Positions 43,560 through 53,213 of a stretch of DNA of 64,000 nucleotides are shown here, one piece after another. Source of the stretch: Siphonodentalium dalli (taxonomy: Eukaryota; Mollusca; Scaphopoda; Gadilida; Siphonodentaliidae); NCBI GenBank assembly GCA_032622095.1, contig CP136065.1, forward strand, positions 153,517,577 to 153,581,576. Reading direction: 5' to 3'. Positions within the stretch are counted from its first letter, which is position 1; every line of letters starts with the position of its first letter. Position numbers and translations under genes: made by a program. The notes below the pieces were generated by a model that saw nothing but the letters and a program-made list of their open reading frames with translations, did not search any database and was not told the origin of the DNA.

Positions 43560-43740
43560 CTCTCAGGTGCCTAACAATAGTGTCAGCACGATTATTACTG
43601 AATTTTGTAGAAATTTCCCAACGATCACGATTATTTGGCATTGAGACATAGAGTAAAATTGTCATTACTATTATTAATTTCAGCCTAAATCCCTACCCAT
43701 CACTATTATTACGCCATCGCGATTATTAGGAACCTGAGAG
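43560..43740. mobile_element. 181-bp TA-flanked MITE with CTCTCAGGT ends
   Basis: TA-CTCTCAGGTGCCTAACAAT at the left and ATTATTAGGAACCTGAGAG-TA at the right, with internal CACGATTATT and CACTATTATTACG repeats. TA target duplication suggests a Tc1/mariner-type MITE distinct from family E. Confidence 0.75.
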
Positions 43741-44001
43741 TACTAGTATTAATTTAATTTCCACTATAAGCAAAGGGATGTAGCAACAGGGTTGGTGTCT
43801 CATCCCACCCTAGTGATGCTGCCTGTGCTATTATGAACATTACACTTTTTTTTAAAGCGCACTAGTGAAATCAATACATACTTATATATGTGCATCAGTT
43901 GGATAAACTCAAAACTCTTTCAAATAGTTATCTTTTCAAGAGGAATTTGAAGCAACTCAAGATTTGGAATTATAATGTTGTTTATAAAAATATCAAAGTA
44001 A

Positions 44002-44181
44002 AGTAAAAGAAAAAATAGATGCAAAGAGAAGGCAGTGCATGTTGAAATAGATGTTTCTCCAACTAAACCAACCTTGACACATGCCAAGGAAATGGTCAAG
44101 TTGAAGCAAATGCTAAGTCTCCAGCCACATGGGAGAAAGTATGCAGAGCATGTCCAAATCACATTACTATCAGGGGCTTAA
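44002..44181 (+). CDS. Candidate coding segment, 59 codons, unidentified
   Basis: Open from just after a stop at 43999 to a TAA at 44179-44181. It reads ...CKEKAVHVEIDVSPTKPTL, THAKEMVKLKQMLSLQPHG, RKYAEHVQITLLSGA. There is no early ATG, and a weak AG (AAAAAATAG) could serve as acceptor. The low N/F/Y content and amphipathic KEMVKLKQML stretch look coding. It may be a terminal exon or a processed-gene remnant. Confidence 0.32.
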   Translation, partial: SKRKNRCKEKAVHVEIDVSPTKPTLTHAKEMVKLKQMLSLQPHGRKYAEHVQITLLSGA

Positions 44182-44429
44182 GATAGCTAAGCATGATTGT
44201 AATTTATAGACATTGTTGGACTCAATATGTCAGGAACAGTGAAACCTCTGTGGAAACAATTACTCATGAGAACATGATAGAACTGGGCCGAACATGATGG
44301 GACAAGACCGGAACACGATACCGGAAACACTACGAGACTGAACCGGACAAAGCTGGCTCATAATTGCTTGCTGGTAATGTGACTTCTTATTAATATATGA
44401 ACACATGATTAGCTGATCCTGCTATAATG

Positions 44430-44640
44430 CTGCTATGGTTGTGGGTTCTTCTGTTCAATTAGCTATGATGTTGGTGGGGGGCAAAAGGTCCTATTATTTT
44501 TTCGTAAATTATAATTTCCGCAGCCATAAATCCGAACGTTTCTGTGAGAAGCTGTTATCTGCATGGAACAATCCAAGAATATATGACGTGCACTTTTACA
44601 TCCGTAATAGTTACGGACGTCACAGCAGCAAAGAGGTTAA
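44430..44640. repeat. Family I TTAA end, inverted
   Basis: GACGTGCACTTTTACATCCG, TAATAGTTACGGACGTCACA and GCAGCAAAGAGG-TTAA are the reverse complement of the left end of 50801-51036. The far end is not clear. Confidence 0.55.
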
Positions 44641-44827
44641 ACTTATTATCTGAACATTTCCCCCCATTGAGTATGATTCCTTCTGCAATTATATTATATT
44701 TTCGTCATACTACTGTCTGCTTATTTTCCTGAACACCCCTCCAGAGGAATAATAGACCATTCCAATGTATATTTTTACAACTGAGTGGGAGAATCCATTT
44801 AGTATAGAAAGGATTAAATAATTCTAA
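44640..44827. repeat. Family D right half joined to family I
   Basis: Starts within the central palindrome (CTTATTATCTGAACATTTCC) directly after the TTAA of the neighbouring family I end, and finishes AGTATAGAAAGGA-TTAA. Confidence 0.7.
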
Positions 44828-44883
44828 TATCTATGTATTTTAAAATAGATACCTCCTGCAGATAACAGCAGAGTCTTGAGTTA

Positions 44884-45085
44884 TTAACCCTTTCTATACT
44901 AGATGGTTTCTTCTACTCAGTTATAAAAGTATACATTGGAATGGTCTATTATTCAATTGGAGAGTGTTTCCGAAAAAATAAGCAGTCGAAAGATAATACA
45001 AGTACAGAAGGAGTCCTATTTATTGGAGTGAAATGTTTCCTAGGAATAACTACTCATCAATGAGTATTATGACAGAAAGGGTTAA
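44884..45085. mobile_element. Family D MITE
   Basis: TTAA-CCCTTTCTATACTAGATG to GAGTATTATGACAGAAAGGG-TTAA. The central palindrome is deleted (GAAATGTTTCCTAGGAATAAC). Confidence 0.8.
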
Positions 45086-45129
45086 GATTCATGAAAAACG
45101 TGAAAATGACAATATAATATTTATAAATA

Positions 45130-45380
45130 TTAACCCTTTAACAATGGGAGCTGCACTGGTGCAGCATTAAAGATTCTGTGCCAGTGCATTCTCTTATATA
45201 TGCGAGTGTCCCATAGGGAGCCTCACATATATAAGAGAATACATTGGCCTAACTATTTACCTTGACCTAGTAAGCCAGTACATTCTCTTATATGCGAGGC
45301 TATGGGAGACTCGCATATTATAAATATAAGAGAATGCACTGGCACAAGAACTTAAATGCTGCACACAACTTTTTTCTTAA
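45130..45380. mobile_element. Family A MITE
   Basis: TTAA-CCCTTTAACAATGGGAGCTGC and AATGCTGCACAC are at opposite ends, with two hairpins between. The right terminus is decayed (TTTTTTCTTAA). Confidence 0.75.
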
Positions 45381-45544
45381 CAGCATGCAGCATGACTTTA
45401 CCCCACCAAAATCATAGGATTATATAGCATGAAGACAGTTGATAATTACTACCTGATAATAGGACTCTATATCATACCATTTGACCACCTATTAATTTAT
45501 AGAGATAGATATGTGGTCAGTGCTGACAGAGTACTATGGCTTAC

Positions 45545-45588
45545 CCTACTGTGCACCCCATGAAGCAATGTTTTATTGCCCACTTCTG
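45545..45588 (-). CDS. Candidate minus-strand exon ending at GTAAGC
   Basis: Minus-strand donor AGTAGG|GTAAGCC. Upstream a pyrimidine-rich acceptor (CTTATTCATCGCAG) gives a 44-base exon open as QKWAIKHCFMGCTV or EVGNKTLLHGVHSR. The second frame extends 22 codons further upstream (LHPIIVVHQETSYNF...). Frame and 5' boundary are unresolved. Confidence 0.18.
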
Positions 45589-45683
45589 CTGCGATGAATA
45601 AGATTTGATAAAAGTTGTAGCTGGTTTCTTGATGAACTACTATGATAGGATGTAACCTGCTTTTACACATATCATTCATATCA

Positions 45684-45768
45684 TTAACTCCTTCCATCAC
45701 TGGAGCTTCTTGAAATTTTGCGAAAACCCTGTGCCAATGCATTCTCTTATATATGCGAGTCTCCTTTT
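45684..45768. repeat. Truncated family A left end
   Basis: TTAA-CTCCTTCCATCACTGGAGC to ATATGCGAGTCTCC. It breaks off inside the first hairpin loop, where a family C element begins. Confidence 0.75.
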
Positions 45769-46152
45769 GGGCTAGCATCACTAAATTCACCTTCTGGGGA
45801 CCTCATTCTGCTTTAATAGGTCTCATCTTCTCTGGAAAGTTTCTTTGTTATCAAATTTCAACAGAAACTTCTTCATATAGATTCTATTTCTTTTTTCGTT
45901 TAGTTTCTCTATATCCCCAAATTGGCAGAGGACACATTGCATAATTGAGGTTCCCAATGGGTGTACATTACATATTCACCATTTGGGAACTTCAAACTGA
46001 GTATATGTCTCCCATAGCAGATGAGGCCATGCAGAATGAGGTCCCCAGAGGGTGAATTCAGTGATGCTAGCCCGCTATGCAGGATAGTGTCACTAAATTC
46101 ACCCTCTGGGGACCTCATTCTGCGAATGACAGGCACACTAATCTCAGACATC
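45769..46152. mobile_element. Family C MITE, left end missing
   Basis: GGGCTAGCATCACTAAATTC at the left; AATGACAGGCACACTAATCT with CAGACATCCTTG at the right. The body is typical apart from a rewritten central part (CACCATTTGGGAACTTCAAA). Confidence 0.75.
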
Positions 46153-46358
46153 CTTGTCACACCTTTTTAAAACCATATCTTCCAGAAATGGAGCTAGCTC
46201 TTCAAATTAATGGATTCATTGAAAAGCTAGAGCCTTAAAGTCATTGATTTAAATCATTGATTTATTTGCTGGGCGAAAACTCTGTTAAACCAATTTTTCA
46301 CAATTCCCGGTTTTCAAGATAAAAACAATGTTTCCTACCAAGAAGAATGTAGTTGAAC

Positions 46359-46585
46359 GTAACCCTTTCATGACGAGAGCTTCCTGAAAGTTTTTGTTTT
46401 TGAAAACCCTGTGCCAATGCATTCTCTTATATATGCGAGTCTCCCATAGTAAGCCTCACATATATAAGAGAAAACATTGGCCTAACAATATTTACGTTGA
46501 CCTTGTAAACCAATGAATTCTCTTATATATTCGAGTCTCCCACTTTCATGCTGCCCCAGCGCAACTCCCGTCTTGAACGTGTTAA
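46359..46585. mobile_element. Family A MITE, second hairpin broken
   Basis: TAACCCTTTCATGACGAGAGC to GCGCAACTCCCGTCTTGAACG, TTAA at 46582. The second hairpin has only one arm (CTCTTATATATTCGAGTCTC). Confidence 0.7.
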
Positions 46586-47399
46586 CAAGTGAGTGTACTA
46601 AGACATTAGTTACTATTGGCTTTCAATGTTTGGAATTTTGTCAGGATTCTTGATCAACTCGAGATTGATTTAAATTTAGTTTTAGTGTCGAAAGACTTTG
46701 CTTGATTTATACTCTCTGACATGACATGTGTATGATGCACTAACAGGTTCAATGTTTTAAAAAAAGTTGCCAAAGTACCACTGTACGGAAGCTGACTGTT
46801 CCAAAGCAAAGTACAAGTCTCCTTGAATATTGCCAATTAAGTACAGTGCTGAAGGGAGAAGTTAATGAATCTGTCAAATCTAGAGTTCAATACAACAATT
46901 CAATCTGATTTAATAGCGAAAATAAATAGAAGGAATGATTAGAAGTATTGGAATTTCAACTGAAATGGGACAAATACTATGTGGCAATATGTAGACCTGT
47001 ATATTAAATAACAGATTCATTTGTCTTTCAATTTAACGAAACTGCTGAAAATGCCAGAAGGCAGAAAGTGGAACATATTAAATTCAGTCTGCGATTGTCA
47101 GTTGTTCATGTATAAAGTGTTGAATTTATGTTATTGTATAAAAGTTTATTCAGGGCTGCCCAAGTCTCCATGGTAGATGCCAGCTGTTTATTTGAACTTT
47201 AATAAATATTAGATGAAGATGTAAACAAGTAAATGAATGGGAAACAAGTAATTACTCATCAGCACAAGCATCCAGCTATAAGATACTTATTAACATAAGA
47301 TAAGATAAATTTTATTTGAAAGTCGAAGGTAAATCATTATACAAACACAAGCTGAGAGCTTTTGACCACTGAAAAACAATCTAATATATAAATGCAAAT

Positions 47400-47705
47400 C
47401 TTTGTGTCTCACTCTCTCTGACTTTCTATGTATGTTCCTTACAGCCATATTTCGGCACTCCGGGTAACATGGTCTGGGTCAGGTCTCTGTCTGATGTCGT
47501 GTTTTGACGTTATAACATCATATCCGCACAGGCATAACCAGTTTCTCAGGAACTAATGGTTGAATCTCACTGAAATTTGGTACAATCTTGTATTTTTGCC
47601 CTTTGGGTATTACATGGGATGGGACCGGACTCCGCCCGACGTAAACTTTAGACATTATGACGTCATATCCACAAATGCTGTGGTGACTCTGGGTACCCGG
47701 GCAGA
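47400..47705. repeat. Unclassified repeat-like segment
   Basis: Two similar halves: ATAACATCATATCCGCACAG (47512) and TATGACGTCATATCCACAAA (47658), with GGACCGGACTCCGCCCGACG between. It has more CpG than its surroundings. Neither ends nor family are defined. Confidence 0.3.
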
Positions 47706-47858
47706 TAAATGGTGTTAGTTTTTTTTAATTTTGATCTAAAAAAAATTTAATTTAAAAAAATAAAAACAAAATCTTTAATAAATATTAAATTGAGCAAGGA
47801 GTTCACTCCAAAATAATTGTTTATAAAAAGTTTAAATGATTCAAGATAAATATTTTTA

Positions 47859-47998
47859 AGCCCTATGTGAGATTCGCATATATAAGAGAATGCAACGGTA
47901 CAGGGTTTTCACAAAATTTCAGGAAACTCAAGTCATGGAAGGATTCAAGTATATGAAAGGGATAACTGGGAGAATCCATTTTGTAAATAAAGGGTTAA
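47859..47998. repeat. Fragments of family A then family D
   Basis: The right arm of a family A hairpin (GATTCGCATATATAAGAGAA, TTTCAGGAAACTCAAGTCAT) is followed directly by a family D right end (CTGGGAGAATCCATTTTG, AAAGGG-TTAA at 47995). Confidence 0.6.
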
Positions 47999-48469
47999 AC
48001 ATCTGCACGTTTACTTTTTCCTTCAGCAAGAATAAAGGCACACAGTGTTGTAAGGAGAAACCGGAAACTCAGGCAATGATAGCACTTTCGGCATGAAATT
48101 GCACAAAGATTTATACCTTCAATTCTGATTAGCCTGAAGAACAGTACACCACAGCTTGAGAATAGGTTAACGTAATGCAAGTAATGATTGTTTTCCATAA
48201 AACGTCATGGCTCATGAAAAGCTGAACAGAAACATACCTCTAGCTGGTGTCTCTCACTATATCCCATTTATTTTATGACTCTCTTGAAATGAAAACTTTG
48301 AAATAAAAAGGGAAGGAAGAATTTATTATCTGAACAGTTGCATTAGCGTTTGCTAGAAATACCGTCTTCTATAAATCAGTCTGTGTATATCACATACCAT
48401 GAACCTGCTTGCTAGACCAGTTGGGACCGAATGCCGAATTCTCATATGTGTACCATAAACTAAGCTTTG

Positions 48470-48815
48470 GCAGGGCCACGGTAAGTAACAGAGGGCAAGG
48501 GAGGGCACAAATTTCAGAAAATGACAAAATCATGCATGTTGCCAAAAAAAATTCTAAGTCGAAAAAAGGAGATAACTCCAGTTCTGATTACTAAACTAAA
48601 AAAGTTGGATTGAGCTCATAATTGCAGGTGCACAGGTTATCATAGTGTTAAATATCTGTTTCAAAAACATTGACCAGAAAATGTAGGAAATAATACATGC
48701 TCAGACAAAGTAGGGTCCATGGATGACCAGACAGATGGATGGACAGCCAATCTGATTCCTATATACCCCCCAACCCCATAACTTAATATGGGGGGGGGAT
48801 ATAAAAATAATATGA
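48470..48815. repeat. Family L fragment followed by pearl-like tail
   Basis: GAGGGCAAGGGAGGGCACAA, then GTCGAAAAAAGGAGATAACTC, a CAGACAGATGGATGGACAG run and a CCCCCC...GGGGGG hairpin (48766-48801). This repeats the layout of 33345-33865. Confidence 0.5.
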
Positions 48816-48869
48816 TTTAAAACTTGAACAAGAGCATCACTATGGTGTGGCAAAAAACGCCTGTGGTAA

Positions 48870-49195
48870 CTCCAACAAAGGGCCATAACTCTGGTGAAAA
48901 TTGGCGATCGGACTCCAAATTTGAACTTGACCTGTATTTTGGGCTAGTAAACTCACATACCAAAGTTCATTCCATTCAGACTTACTAAAGTTATCATCTG
49001 GAAAACGAAAATTGAGTGCAAATTCCAACAAAATGGCCATAACTCTGGTGAAAATTGGCGGGCGGAACTCAAATTTGAAGTTGACCGAGCTGTAATTTCA
49101 TTCCATTTAGTTCAGACTTACTAAGTTATCATCTGGAAATGAAAAAAAGCGAATGGACGGACAGACAGATGGCTAGACAGATGGACGGACCGTAT
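48870..49195. mobile_element. Tandem-core (pearl-like) element, two units
   Basis: CCATAACTCTGGTGAAAATT occurs twice (about 48883 and 49037), each time with ACTTACTAA(A)GTTATCATCTGG. Then ACGGACAGACAGATGGCTAG, a microsatellite-type end. Confidence 0.6.
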
Positions 49196-49689
49196 AATAA
49201 AGAAACTCCAAAACATAAAATGGTTAAAACAATAAGCGACACAATGCTCATAAACTATACATTCAAATAAGTCAAAGTTTATTTTGGAAGCAACTTGAAA
49301 TATCTTGACAGAAGTCATTTGAATGACTTTATTTAAATGATAAGAAAAAATAAACACTCTTTTAATATTGTTTAATTATTAACCAAAACAATTTTCTTCA
49401 TTATACAAACAGCCAACTTTATACTCCGGATATTGGCCATACACATATGGAACCTATTTTATATTATCAAAGTCATTGACAGTGTACTCTACCAACATTG
49501 TCCCCTTTCAAACATATAAAATGGGCCTACACCTTTCCCTTGTGCTACTCTGGTAATGTATGACATTTTGTGCCCGTTAGTCTAGTACCCAGTCAGGAGT
49601 CGATAAATATTGTCAGTATGCTAATCCTGATGCGCTCATTAGCTGCTCGGATTAATTCCCCCTATTAAAGTTACGATTGGTAATCAATG

Positions 49690-49775
49690 CCCTATGACCG
49701 AGGTAATAATCATGTAAAGCGCATTGAAACTACTTTACTGTGGAAAGCGCTATAGAAATGCATTGATTATTATTA
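49690..49775 (+). repeat. LINE/SINE-type 3' tail
   Basis: TGTAAAGCGCATTGAAAC, GGAAAGCGCTATAGAAATGC and a short ATT repeat match the tail widely shared by L2/CR1-like LINEs and their SINEs in animals. No reverse-transcriptase sequence is left upstream. Confidence 0.5.
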
Positions 49776-49867
49776 TTCTGATCAAACTTGTACATTACGG
49801 ACCCCAGTTTCCCTGTATCCGGGACAAGACTAGAGGGCAACTTGGTAGACATCTTATCCCTAAAATG

Positions 49868-50152
49868 TGCGACTTCTCCCTATTTTTGTCCCTGGGAGAA
49901 GTGACTTTTCTCTCATATACCAGTATACATATGTCCCAACAGCATATTTAAACTATATTTATTGATTATAATGGTGATCTTACTCCCTATATCGGTTTTA
50001 TAAATTGGGCTCTTGTGTTGCGTGATACTGATATTGGATCATAGATGTGTGATGTTAGGGTGTAAATTGAACTTCAGCCACTGTAATACTTCTCCCTGAT
50101 AACAGTCCACTTCTCCCTACTAAATAACCAAAGTGGGAGAAATGAATTCTCC
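49868..50152. repeat. Two ACTTCTCCCT hairpin units
   Basis: CGACTTCTCCCTATTTTTG-TCCCTGGGAGAAGTGAC (49869) and CCACTTCTCCCTACTAAATAAC-AAAGTGGGAGAAATGA (50108) are two related stem-loops about 240 bp apart. Confidence 0.45.
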
Positions 50153-50498
50153 CAATTTAAACCTCAAGCTGGTCCCTGCCAGTTATAACCAGGGCCCTAA
50201 TCATCAAGATATCAGTATAATTAAGAATGTGGCATTGGTGATTTGATAATTCCAGCCTGTCAGATCTAGTTTATAAGCTTCAAATCTCCCATTCACTTCA
50301 GGCTTCACATCAGATAACTTTCCCATGGTATTAACTAGATGTGCTTCAGGCTAAGGAAATACTGAACACTCTGTTGAGGGCCCTATTAACTAAGACCATA
50401 TGAGGCATTGTGGGAAGAAACAAGTTGTATTTTCTGAGAATATTGAACTTCGACTCTCATGCAGGTGAGGTCATTTGGGGTAAAGGTGTTTACACAAT

Positions 50499-50730
50499 TT
50501 AACCCTTTCTATACTATTAAAATGGATTCTCCCACTCAGTTATAAAGAATACATAATAATGGTCTATTATTATTATTATTATTATACATCTGGAGGGGTT
50601 TTCAGGAAAAAAAATAAGCAGACGACAGATAATAAAATTGCAGAAAAAGTTGTTTTTTAAACTTATTATCTGAACATTTCCAAATAGATAAATACTCATC
50701 AAATGAGTATTTAGTATAAAAAGGGTTTAA
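50499..50730. mobile_element. Family D MITE with (ATT)n insert
   Basis: TTAA-CCCTTTCTATACTATTAA to TTTAGTATAAAAAGGG-TTTAA. An ATT microsatellite (50566-50584) lies at the usual GGTCTATTATTC position. Confidence 0.75.
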
Positions 50731-50800
50731 TTTATAGTTTAAATTTCTAATTTCACAGGATAGCATTAAAAAGATGACAATGGGAGGAGGCTTTTACGCT

Positions 50801-51036
50801 TTAACCTCTTCACTGCTATGACATCCATAACTATTACGGATGTAAAAGTGCACGTCGAGCGTATCTCGTAGTTTTATAATGTATATGATGTTCCACAATT
50901 GTGAATGATAATAGCCTTTCAACTGAGTCAGTTTTATGGTTCTTGTGATATTCCCATTATATTTTTATAGGGGAAAAATAACGTCAACAGCCCAGCACAC
51001 AACGTCATAACATCATTTAACAGCAAGGAAGGTTAA
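50801..51036. mobile_element. TTAA MITE, ACCTCTTCACTGC family (family I)
   Basis: TTAA-CCTCTTCACTGCTATGAC at the left and ATTTAACAGCAAGGAAGG-TTAA at the right. Includes AACTATTACGGATGTAAAAG, shared with 44430-44640. Confidence 0.7.
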
Positions 51037-51343
51037 AGTAATGTGGAACACTCTGCTGGGGTGATCGAATGGGAATACAGAATAACGTAATTATTTTCAT
51101 AATTTTTTTAACCCAAATTAGTAGCACACAACATAATTCTTATATAGGAATCATATGCAGCAACCCTATTTGACAGAATCATTGCTGTTCAGACATTATG
51201 TTCTCTAAAATGGCATGCTCAGCATGGCTTTTTTGGTAATATTAGTTGAATGCTACATTCTTTTAGTTGGAGCGATGCCTGGATACTCACTTATCAGTTT
51301 ATAGGTGCAGTGAAATATTAGCACACAAATTGAATAATATGTC

Positions 51344-51474
51344 TTCAACTCTTTCATGACGGGAGCTGCGCTGGTGCAGCATTATAGATCCTGTGCCAGT
51401 GCATTCTATTATATATGTGAGTCTTCCAGAGGGATCGAGCCTCGCGCATATATATCCAGTCATGAAAGGGTTAA
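51344..51474. mobile_element. Short family A MITE
   Basis: CTCTTTCATGACGGGAGCTGC to TCCAGTCATGAAAGGG-TTAA. Only one degenerate hairpin is left. Confidence 0.75.
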
Positions 51475-51501
51475 GTTTCGAAACCTACCACTTTTTTTCA
51501 G

Positions 51502-51608
51502 TAATAGTGTTCATGGATGACACAGCCAAGGATTGGAATGGACAGTTGATGCTTTCCATCACTTTCAGCAGACCGGTTATTACTGATGATTATCAACAAG
51601 TCACTTGA
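51502..51608 (+). CDS. Candidate terminal coding exon
   Basis: Acceptor ACCTACCACTTTTTTTCAG, two phase bases, then 34 codons IVFMDDTAKDWNGQLML...RPVITDDYQQVT and a TGA. Acidic residues and conserved-looking W/G/D content suggest coding. On the minus strand a 35-codon frame is also open, so strand is not certain. Not recognised. Confidence 0.28.
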
Positions 51609-51712
51609 AGACTTTTTTCCTTTTATTAGCGGTGGACCCTTCTATGAGAAACCATCGAGATAATGGTCCACTAACAGATCAGAGAACTTGAGAGAAGCCA
51701 ATTCAGACTCAT

Positions 51713-52161
51713 GTAGTACGGCTGAATAGGTCATTGTCGCATGGTTTCTGGCAAAAAGACACCCTGGATATCTTAAACTGTCAAAAAGACACACAGGATC
51801 TCTTAAACTGTCAAAAAGACACCCAGGATCTCAAAGTCTCACCAAACAACGGGAATGTTGCTTAGTTGTCTGCTATTAATATTGGTCCAACTATCAAGGA
51901 TGCGGAATTGCGCTGTCAGTCAGACTCAAAGCCGAATTAAATTTCGTTGATATTTCACTCAGATCACAAGCAAATAATTATCATAATATTAATAGCAGAC
52001 GACTATTAAAACAAAATTCCCGTTGTTTGGCGAGACTTTGAGATCCTGGGTGCCTTTTTGACAGTTTACGAGATCCTGGGTGTCTTTTTGACAGTTTAAG
52101 AGATATCCTGGGTGTCTTTTTGCCAGAAACCATGCGACAATGACCTATTCAGCTGTAGTAC
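51713..52161. mobile_element. Foldback element with tandem repeats in its arms
   Basis: Arms of about 165 bp: GCTGAATAGGTCATTGTCGC-ATGGTTTCTGG at 51721 and its complement at 52110-52155. In both arms a 29-30-bp unit (TCAAAAAGACACCCAGGATC) is repeated three times. The inner arm AACAACGGGAATGTTG pairs with ATTCCCGTTGTTTGG, and the loop is about 115 bp. Long inverted arms with internal tandem units are typical of foldback-type DNA transposons. Confidence 0.8.
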
Positions 52162-52659
52162 GTGGTAGTGGGACTCTAACCAAAGATGACTACTTTGGAC
52201 AATTTTCGATAGGACCGTCATAGATACATGTATATTAAATAACCAATTTTTTAAGTAAAAAAAAACAAAAAACTGAGAAATATCTATCATTGTAAATGCT
52301 TTTGATGTTTAATATATATACTTGTCCAATTTCAGTTATTCATCTCGTGATGGAGTCAGTTAATTGTCACAGTATTAAATCAAAATATTTGAAATCAAAG
52401 TTCAAAAATACCAAAACAGGTGCATGAATTGACAAGACCATAAATACAAGTGACCTCCTATGAACTTTTATATCACAGGTAAGAGTTTTCATCAACAAAA
52501 ATAGCATAAGTGATCCTTGAGATATCGTAATCAAAACGGAGATATATGTTTCAGGTTTAGACTTTCCCAGTCACTTGATATGGGCACCCATACAAACTAA
52601 TGTGGTACAATAGCTTATAAACATCAAGTGATTACTGTGGTATAATAGGAGAAGCCACA

Positions 52660-52878
52660 ATGAGCCTCTTAAATGTGGCCACCAGACTGCCCACTCCATT
52701 AACAATGGGTGAAACTACTTTATATATTAAAAGCCTCATAAGTACCAATGTCTGGACAAGGTTATATCAAGTTTATGAACTAATCTGTCTGGTCATTTAT
52801 AAGGAATTTGAGAAGTCTCTGTTGAATTTATGTTGTATAAAATCTGATAAGTCCCATAACATTGACCAGCAGTCTTGA
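52660..52878 (+). CDS. Small ORF with good start context, uncertain
   Basis: GCCACAATGAGC provides a favourable start. The 72 codons run MSLLNVATRLPTPLTMG... to ...DKSHNIDQQS. No splice links, domain or signal peptide. Possibly chance. Confidence 0.15.
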   Translation: MSLLNVATRLPTPLTMGETTLYIKSLISTNVWTRLYQVYELICLVIYKEFEKSLLNLCCIKSDKSHNIDQQS

Positions 52879-52978
52879 CCTTTTCTCCAAGATTGTTGGT
52901 TTGAAACATGCGTTGTCTTGGCACAAAGAACACTACCTATTGGTGACCAAACCTCCATTTGCGTTATTTCTGGTTTAC

Positions 52979-53213
52979 TTAACCCATTCTTTTTTTAATG
53001 GATTCTACCATCAATTATAATAGTATATATTTGAATGGTCTAGCTATAATTCATCTGGAGGGGTGTTCACGAAATATGAGCACATGACAGACAGAAAAAC
53101 TGATAATGCAAGTGCAAAATGAGTCCTTGATGGAAAATGTTCAGATAATAAGTTAAACAAACGGCCTATGGAACTACTCGTCAATGATTATTTTATAGTA
53201 AAGAAATTGTTAA
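52979..53213. mobile_element. Family D MITE, diverged
   Basis: TTAA-CCCATTCTTTTTTTAATGG, CATCTGGAGGGGTGTTCACG, GAAAATGTTCAGATAATAAG, TAGTAAAGAAATTG-TTAA. No central palindrome. Confidence 0.7.
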
